Shown here: in pieces, positions 59,262 to 64,000 of the stretch | Position numbering within the stretch: the first letter of the stretch is position 1 | Layout of the letters: each line of letters starts with the position of its first letter | Assembly (NCBI GenBank): GCA_964575425.1 | Contig: CAZNRD010000002.1 | Coordinates: forward strand, 1 to 64,000 | DNA length: 64,000 nucleotides | Direction of reading: 5' to 3' | Source: DATEAV01 sp964575425 | Lineage (GTDB): Bacteria; Chloroflexota; Anaerolineae; Anaerolineales; E44-bin32 | Made by a program: the position numbers and the translations under genes | The notes under the pieces: generated by a model | Told to the model about the DNA's origin: nothing | The model's input: only the letters and a program-made list of their open reading frames with translations | Database searches by the model: none

Positions 59262-60319
59262 ACCTCGACGACCTCAACCGTTTCCGGGAGCTGGATGCCG
59301 CGGATATGCTGGGCCAAATCGACCGGCTGCCGGAACAACTAGCGCAGGCCTGGCAGCAAGGACAGTCCCTGCCGCTGCCAGACTGGAGGGGAATCGAGCG
59401 CGTCGTGATCTGCGGCATGGGGGGATCAGCCATCGGGGGAGACCTGCTGGCTTCATATGCTGCGCCGCTGGCGTCGGCCCCGCTCTTGGTGTGGCGCAAC
59501 TATGGCCTTTCGGGCTTTGCCACGGGAACGGAGACGTTGGTGGTCGCCTCGAGTCATTCGGGGAACACGGAAGAGGTGCTTTCGGCTTTCGATGAGGCGG
59601 TGCAGCGAGGCGTGCGGCTGCTGGCGGTGTCGCGCGGCGGCGCACTGGGGAGCCGCGCGCAGGCGGTTGGAATTCCTTGGTGGCGCTTTGAGCACGACGG
59701 TCAGCCGCGCGCCGCAGTGGGGTTCTCGTTTGGCCTCCTGCTTGCGCTGCTGGCGCGCCTGAGGCTGATCCCTGATCCGGCTGCCGAACTCGAGGCGGCC
59801 GTTCGCGAGATGCGACAGCAGCAGTCGGCGCTAACCGCTCACATTCCGGCAGTGAACAATCCAGCAAAGCGTCTGGCCGGACAGCTGGTGGATCGTTGGG
59901 TGACGGTCCTGGGTGCCGATCATCTGGCGCCGGTGGCCCGGCGCTGGCGCACGCAGATCAGCGAGATCGCCAAGGCTGTGGGCCAGTGTGAGGAGCTGCC
60001 CGAAGCGGACCACAACCTCGTCGCCGGCGTGCTCAATCCAGCGAGTGTGGTAACCCGGACGAAGGTCGTCTTCCTGTCCGGGAGCGGCTGTCACCCGCGC
60101 AACTGTCTGCGCGTCGAGGCCACGCGCCAGGTGCTAATGGTGGAAGGCTTCGACACGGATGTGGTCGAGGCGCGAGGGCTGGGACGCTTGACGCAGCAGT
60201 GGACGGCGCTGCACTTCGGTGACTATACTGCCTACTACCTGGCTATGGCCTACGGCGTGGACCCGACGCCTGTGGAGGCAATTGATGGCCTCAAAGGGAG
60301 GCTTGCAGGTGGAAGCTAG
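59258..60319 (+). CDS. Bifunctional phosphoglucose/phosphomannose isomerase
   Basis: A 353-residue SIS-domain isomerase of the bifunctional PGI/PMI family known from archaea and Chloroflexota-like bacteria. VVICGMGGSAIGGDLLASY is the first SIS loop, VASSHSGNTEEVLSAFDEA binds the phosphate, and ISEIAKAVGQCEELPEADHNLVAG holds the catalytic Glu and His region. It interconverts fructose-6-P with glucose-6-P and mannose-6-P. ATG 59258 overlaps the rsmI stop and has GGAGG upstream. Confidence 0.94.
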   Translation: MNLDDLNRFRELDAADMLGQIDRLPEQLAQAWQQGQSLPLPDWRGIERVVICGMGGSAIGGDLLASYAAPLASAPLLVWRNYGLSGFATGTETLVVASSHSGNTEEVLSAFDEAVQRGVRLLAVSRGGALGSRAQAVGIPWWRFEHDGQPRAAVGFSFGLLLALLARLRLIPDPAAELEAAVREMRQQQSALTAHIPAVNNPAKRLAGQLVDRWVTVLGADHLAPVARRWRTQISEIAKAVGQCEELPEADHNLVAGVLNPASVVTRTKVVFLSGSGCHPRNCLRVEATRQVLMVEGFDTDVVEARGLGRLTQQWTALHFGDYTAYYLAMAYGVDPTPVEAIDGLKGRLAGGS

Positions 60320-60822
60320 GGGACATAGGGCGGAAGCCCGAGGACGCGGAAGCTGCCGCCCACCCGCTGCACGACGAAGGCGAAATCCGTCTGCCGTTGG
60401 CCCGTATCGGGCTCGCCGCAGCATGGGCCGATGGTGAACAGCGCCCCGTCCTCGCCTGAGAACTGAACGACAAATTGCATCTCGTCTTGCGACACGGCTT
60501 GGCGTGAGACCACCGACCGCACCCGCAGGCACTGTCCCCCATTCTGCGTGCACCATCGCTCGAACAACCTGGCATGGTCCTGCGGATCTACGTCCGGATT
60601 GCTATCGAGCAGAACCCCGTAGGATCCGGCGTAGAGCGCGGCGGCGTTGGCGTAACGGCCCTCATGCAGGGCGGCGAAGTAGGCCGTGAGGGTGGACTCG
60701 GCTTCGGCAGCCCAGCTCGCGTCAGTGGGCTCCCCGGCCGTTGGCCTGGCGAGGCCGCAGGCCGCTGCCAGGGCGGCAGCGATTGTGACGATCCCGAGAA
60801 GTAGACCTCGCACGCAACGCAT
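60316..60822 (-). CDS. Exported lipoprotein of unknown function (NTF2-like layout)
   Basis: A 168-residue protein with a lipobox LAAAC (Cys near residue 22). The mature part begins ASWAAEAESTLTAYFAALHEGRYANAAALYAG, then QFVVQFSGEDGALF and a closing GGSFRVLGLPPYVP. This is the helix-then-strands layout of NTF2/SnoaL-like domains. Cysteine pairs (WCTQNGGQC, GPCCG) suggest disulfides outside the membrane. The function is unknown. GGAGG lies 7 bases before ATG 60822. It overlaps the isomerase stop by 4 bases, convergent. Confidence 0.8.
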   Translation of the reverse strand: MRCVRGLLLGIVTIAAALAAACGLARPTAGEPTDASWAAEAESTLTAYFAALHEGRYANAAALYAGSYGVLLDSNPDVDPQDHARLFERWCTQNGGQCLRVRSVVSRQAVSQDEMQFVVQFSGEDGALFTIGPCCGEPDTGQRQTDFAFVVQRVGGSFRVLGLPPYVP

Positions 60823-60913
60823 CCATCGGCCTCCGCGATCCGGGGACTGCCCGGGAAATTGTAAAGGAGACCCGCGGGCTAGGCAAGAAGATCGTCGGTG
60901 ACGCTGGGACGGG

Positions 60914-60919
60914 TATAAT
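60914..60919 (+). promoter_or_regulatory. -10 element overlapping an upstream ATG of the beta-propeller gene
   Basis: TATAAT overlaps the ATG at 60918, so that ATG could not be on the transcript. The GTG at 60939 is then the first usable in-frame start, with GAGG 9-10 bases upstream. Confidence 0.45.
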
Positions 60920-60938
60920 GCCGGCGAGGTTTGCCGCT

Positions 60939-62348
60939 GTGAGGCGTGCTTGGTTTTTTGTCCTGGCTGGGCTTGGCGTGTTCACGGGCCTGACCCTGGC
61001 GGCCATTGGCGGTACGCCTCGGGTGACGGGTTTCTCTCCCTCGGCGCAGGGCGTGGCTGTGTCGGGGCTGAGCCGAGTGGCAATTACCTTCAGCACGCCA
61101 ATGGATCCCCGCTCGGTGGAGTCGCAGCTGACCATCGAGCCGCCGACTGCCGGTCGCATGACCTGGGAGGGGAACACATTGGTTTTCCTGCCGCAGGAGC
61201 CCTGGCCTGCTGGGACGGTGGTGAGGGTGCGCCTGAGCGCCGGCGCGCTCTCAGTGCGCCGCCTGCCGCTCCTTCGCGCGCACGAGTGGTCGTTCGCCAC
61301 AAGCGGACCGCGGGTGGCGTATCTGTGGCCCGCGGGAAGCCCGGCTCAAGTCTACGCGCGCGCCGCAGTGGGTGCGGAAAGCATCCCGTTGACGGACTCG
61401 CCGCTCGGCGTCTACGACTTCGCGGTGGCTCTCAATGGTCAGGCGCTGGTCTATGCCGCGGAGCGCGAGGATGGGGGCACGGATATCTGGCTGCACGAGA
61501 TGCGGGCCGGTCCGCCTCGCATGCTGTATGCATGTGGCTCTGGTCTCCGATGCCGCGCGCCGCGGCTCTCTGCCGATGGGTCCTTCCTGGCTTTTGAGCA
61601 ATTCGCGTTGATGGCAGGAAGCGTCGCGGGCATGCTGCCAGGACCAACGCGTGTGTGGGTTCTCGATGTCCGGCAGGGGGGTAAGGAGCCCTACCCAATC
61701 GGTCTCGAGGGTCGTGTCACCTCAGCACCTTCGTGGTCGTCTCAGGGGCTTCTGGTCTACTACGACAGCACACTCCGAGCCTTTGTGCTCGTGGATCCCG
61801 CCCAGGGCCCCGAGCCGCCTCCTTATCGCTACTTTCCCAGTGAGGTCGGCGGCAGCGCTGTCTGGTCCCCCGATGGCGCCTACTTGGTCTACCCGGACAT
61901 GGTCTTCCCCGTCTCGGACTTCGTCGGGGAGTCCGAGACGAGCCCGGCGCTCTTCTACAGTCACCTCTTTCACGCCGCGGTCGCGACCGGTGCCGTGGAA
62001 GACCTGTGGCGGGGAGGCACGGACATGGTGGAAGACGCTTCGCCGGCCATCTCGCCAGATGGCTCGTGGATCGCCTTTGCCCGCAAGTACCTCGAGGCCG
62101 ATCGCTGGACGCTTGGACGGCAGCTGTGGCTGATGCACTCAGATGGGTCGGGGGCCCATGCCTTGAGCGATGACCCCGACTTCCACCATTCGGCGCTGGC
62201 CTGGAGCCCGGACTCGGAGTGGCTCGCCTACATGCGCTTCAATGAAGCGACGCCGACCGAGGCCGCGGAAATCTGGCTCATCCGGCGGAATGGTGAAGGG
62301 AAGACCAGGCTCGCCGTCGGAGGTTATCTCCCCCAGTGGATCCCGTAA
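60939..62348 (+). CDS. Exported protein: Ig-like (Big_5) domain plus WD40/TolB-like beta-propeller
   Basis: A 469-residue exported protein. VRRAWFFVLAGLGVFTGLTLAA is a signal or anchor helix. An SbsA-type Ig-like domain follows (RVTGFSPSAQGVAVSGLSRVAITFSTPMD, then TWEGNTLVFLPQEPWPAGT). From about residue 120 there are propeller blades with repeated phrases APRLSADGSFLAFEQF, SAVWSPDGAYLVYP, SPAISPDGSWIAFARK and ALAWSPDSEWLAYMR. It is probably a surface or periplasmic binding scaffold with no known catalysis. GTG 60939 is chosen because a -10 overlaps the ATG at 60918. Confidence 0.8.
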   Translation: MRRAWFFVLAGLGVFTGLTLAAIGGTPRVTGFSPSAQGVAVSGLSRVAITFSTPMDPRSVESQLTIEPPTAGRMTWEGNTLVFLPQEPWPAGTVVRVRLSAGALSVRRLPLLRAHEWSFATSGPRVAYLWPAGSPAQVYARAAVGAESIPLTDSPLGVYDFAVALNGQALVYAAEREDGGTDIWLHEMRAGPPRMLYACGSGLRCRAPRLSADGSFLAFEQFALMAGSVAGMLPGPTRVWVLDVRQGGKEPYPIGLEGRVTSAPSWSSQGLLVYYDSTLRAFVLVDPAQGPEPPPYRYFPSEVGGSAVWSPDGAYLVYPDMVFPVSDFVGESETSPALFYSHLFHAAVATGAVEDLWRGGTDMVEDASPAISPDGSWIAFARKYLEADRWTLGRQLWLMHSDGSGAHALSDDPDFHHSALAWSPDSEWLAYMRFNEATPTEAAEIWLIRRNGEGKTRLAVGGYLPQWIP

Positions 62349-62851
62349 GCCTCTTGGAAGAACCGGCGCCTGGGTTTGACCTGCCCGATAGCGGCGGATC
62401 GATTCACGCCCTTGGCGAGAGCCGCGGCCGGGTGATGGTCCTGTGCTTCTGGTCGGCGGAGTGTCCGTGGGTGGCTCGCGCCGATGAGGTGTTGGCGCGT
62501 CTCACTCCAGGCTGGGGGGAGCGTGTGAGGGTGTGGCGCATCGCTTCGAACGCAGACGAGCCGGCTGAGTTGCTGGCGCGTGTGGCGGAGGCGCGCCATC
62601 TTCCCGTTGTCTTGCGAGACGAGGGGCATTGTGTGGCGGACCTCTACCGTGTCGAAGTGACCCCGCACTTCTTCGTGCTTGATGGAGAAGGGGTGGTTCG
62701 CTACAGCGGTGCCCTGGATGATGTCACGTTCCGGGAGAAGGCGCCCAGGCGTGCGTATCTAGAGCATGCGGTGGCCGCCGTTTTGGCCGGCCGGAGGCCG
62801 GAGCCGGCCTCCACGCCCGCCTACGGCTGTGCCTTGATGAGGCAAGTCTAG
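62336..62851 (+). CDS. Redoxin / AhpC-TSA-like domain protein
   Basis: A 171-residue thioredoxin-fold protein. APGFDLPDSGGSIHAL, then VMVLCFWSAECPWVARADEVL with the peroxidatic-type Cys in ECPW, then VVLRDEGHCVADLYRVEVTPHFFVLDGEGVVRYSGALDD with the cis-Pro region (TPHFF). This is the pattern of small peroxiredoxin-like redoxins. Only one Cys is at the active site, so a CxxC oxidoreductase is less likely. GTG 62336 overlaps the previous gene by 13 bases with GGAGG 12 bases upstream. Confidence 0.85.
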   Translation: MDPVSLLEEPAPGFDLPDSGGSIHALGESRGRVMVLCFWSAECPWVARADEVLARLTPGWGERVRVWRIASNADEPAELLARVAEARHLPVVLRDEGHCVADLYRVEVTPHFFVLDGEGVVRYSGALDDVTFREKAPRRAYLEHAVAAVLAGRRPEPASTPAYGCALMRQV

Positions 62852-62879
62852 CCCAAGGCGTCCGCAGCTCGCCTTGGGC
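62851..62879. repeat. 10-bp hairpin after the redoxin gene
   Basis: Arms GCCCAAGGCG (62851-62860) and CGCCTTGGGC (62870-62879) pair fully with a 9-base loop, starting at the stop codon. No T run follows. It may terminate or stabilise the transcript. Confidence 0.5.
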
Positions 62880-63028
62880 CTGGGGAGCGCAAGGGTGGCA
62901 GCGCACGCCTCGTCCTGTGTCGCTGCTGTCGCCTTGAGCAGGGCAAGAGGGGGATTTGCCTGTGCAGGGGGGCTCCTCGGCACCGTGGGTCCCAAGATGG
63001 CGAACAAGGCCGGACGGCGGAGGCAGCC

Positions 63029-64000
63029 TCAGCACTGCAGCGGGTAGCGGCCGAATTCCTCGACTGCATCGCACATGGCTAGGACATTCTCGGGCGGGAC
63101 GTCGTTCATGGTGGAATGCACCGAAGCCACCATGTATCCCCCGCCGGGGCCGAGCAGCCCGATGACGCGGCGAACCTCCTGGCGCACTTGGTCCGGCGTA
63201 CCCCGGGGGAGGATGTGCTGGGTGTCGACGGCGCCGCAGAAGGACAGGTTCTTGCCGTAGCGCCGCTTCAACGCCGCCAGGTCGGACATTTTTCCCGCGG
63301 AGGTCTGGATCGGGTTGAGGATGTCGACTCCGATCTCCACCAAGTCGTCGAGCAAGGGGAAAACGTCGCCGTCGCTGTGGAAGAAGATCCTGGCGTGGGT
63401 GTGGGCCTTGAGGAAGGCGAACCACTCGGCGTGGATGGGCTTGAGGATCTGGCGGTACATCCGGGGCGACATGAGCAGGCTGTCCTGGGTGCCGAGATCG
63501 TCGGCGATCACGACGACATCCACGTTCTCGCCCAGGGCAGCAAGGAAGTGGCTCATGTGGCGCTTGCACAGGTCGGCGATCTTTTCCAGCAGCGCTCGGG
63601 CGAAATCGGGATGGGCGGCGAGGTTCATCAGGAAGACATCCATTCCCTGCAGTTGACAGGCTCGCTCCAGTGGCGAGAGGAGCCACGGCGAGGCGAAGAT
63701 GGCGAAGTGGTTCTCGGCGGCCAGAGCAGCGGCCTGCTGGGCGATGTGGGCGTAGCGCGTGGGATCGTCCATGTCGGGCCAGTTGGCGTAGTTCTCGAGG
63801 GCCTCCAGTGCCTCGGCCTCGCGCAGCGGATGGATGCTGGGCATGTATTCCCCCGGAGCCAGCTCCTCCTGGCCCACTCCCCAGTCGTCCACGTAGGGTG
63901 TTCCTGGCGGGCGGCTGCGGTTGCGGGCGTAGGTCCTGGCCGGAAAGCGGTCCTGTATGCCACGGCCGTCGCTGCGCAAACGGAGGAGGATGGCCTCGTC
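63029..64000 (-). CDS. Uroporphyrinogen decarboxylase (URO-D) family protein, 5' end beyond the window
   Basis: The minus-strand frame is open to base 64000 (DEAILLRLRSDGRG...), so the start lies outside. The visible 323 residues have the URO-D barrel features: FAIFASPWLLSPLERACQLQG, ADDLGTQDSLLMSPRMYRQILKP, FFHSDGDVFPLLDDLVEIGVDILNPIQ and GGGYMVASVHSTMNDVPPENV near the end. This branch is close to corrinoid-dependent methyltransferase (MtaA-like) and sugar-operon URO-D-like proteins rather than to heme HemE. Its substrate is unknown. Confidence 0.85.
   Translation of the reverse strand, partial: DEAILLRLRSDGRGIQDRFPARTYARNRSRPPGTPYVDDWGVGQEELAPGEYMPSIHPLREAEALEALENYANWPDMDDPTRYAHIAQQAAALAAENHFAIFASPWLLSPLERACQLQGMDVFLMNLAAHPDFARALLEKIADLCKRHMSHFLAALGENVDVVVIADDLGTQDSLLMSPRMYRQILKPIHAEWFAFLKAHTHARIFFHSDGDVFPLLDDLVEIGVDILNPIQTSAGKMSDLAALKRRYGKNLSFCGAVDTQHILPRGTPDQVRQEVRRVIGLLGPGGGYMVASVHSTMNDVPPENVLAMCDAVEEFGRYPLQC

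Overview
The window is one contiguous, gene-dense, GC-rich (by eye about 65%) bacterial chromosomal segment. I see no rRNA, tRNA, CRISPR array, insertion sequence or phage gene. Gene content and protein style (a dipeptide ABC binding protein of unusual layout, bifunctional phosphoglucose/phosphomannose isomerase, VKOR fused to thioredoxin, DPSL-type ferritin, SIMPL pairs, M3-type peptidase) point to Chloroflexota, probably an Anaerolineae-like lineage. This is inference from gene content, not from a marker phylogeny. Small operons alternate strand throughout.

Layout. (1) 1-9551 (+): a carbohydrate operon holding all three parts of a lactose/cellobiose-family PTS (IIC cut by the window edge, IIB, IIA), interleaved with three different GH4 glycosidases, a DegT-type aminotransferase, a histidine phosphatase, an FGE-fold protein, a membrane protein and a decayed sugar kinase. 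(2) 9529-20921: a nitrilase-family amidase, a thiolase, an MFS carrier, an ornithine cyclodeaminase-like enzyme, an FkbM methyltransferase, an ATP-grasp protein, an M42 peptidase and a peptidase S51-like protein carrying a CysRS-type tail. (3) 21083-27247 (+): dnaK, ilvE, a PH-domain membrane protein, a DUF92 protein preceded by three phased DnaA-box-like sites, and glgC. (4) 27309-36126: an MFS sugar carrier and a divergent dipeptide ABC locus (D and F on minus; binding protein, B and C on plus), then a glycosyltransferase. The binding protein is a circular permutation of the SBP family 5 fold. (5) 36213-39699 (-): a redox and iron locus (VKOR-thioredoxin, ECF sigma, zinc anti-sigma, small membrane protein, thioredoxin, Fur/PerR-like regulator, ferritin-like protein) whose last three genes are all damaged. 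(6) 39833-64000: uvrA, two SIMPL lipoproteins, corA, murJ, DUF2804, a DUF212 phosphatase, xseB and xseA separated by an opposing mannosyltransferase-like gene, a membrane protein with an internal TAG, pncC/cinA C-terminal domain, DUF72, coaBC, M3 peptidase, pterin dehydratase, a cold-shock gene with a long leader, rsmI, a sugar isomerase, a beta-propeller protein, a redoxin and an edge-cut URO-D family enzyme.

Regulation. Several promoters can be read directly. Extended -10 elements (TGn before the hexamer) recur. At least four genes have a -10 only 6-8 bases before the start codon, which implies leaderless transcripts. The best cases are the divergent pair xseA/51461, each with a -35, a 17-base spacer, a -10 and a start codon 7 bases on.

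Gene damage. Five loci are broken: the NagK-like kinase, ferritin, thioredoxin, Fur and the 51461 membrane protein. Two of the lesions are one-base changes in G runs, so consensus error must be excluded before calling them natural pseudogenes.
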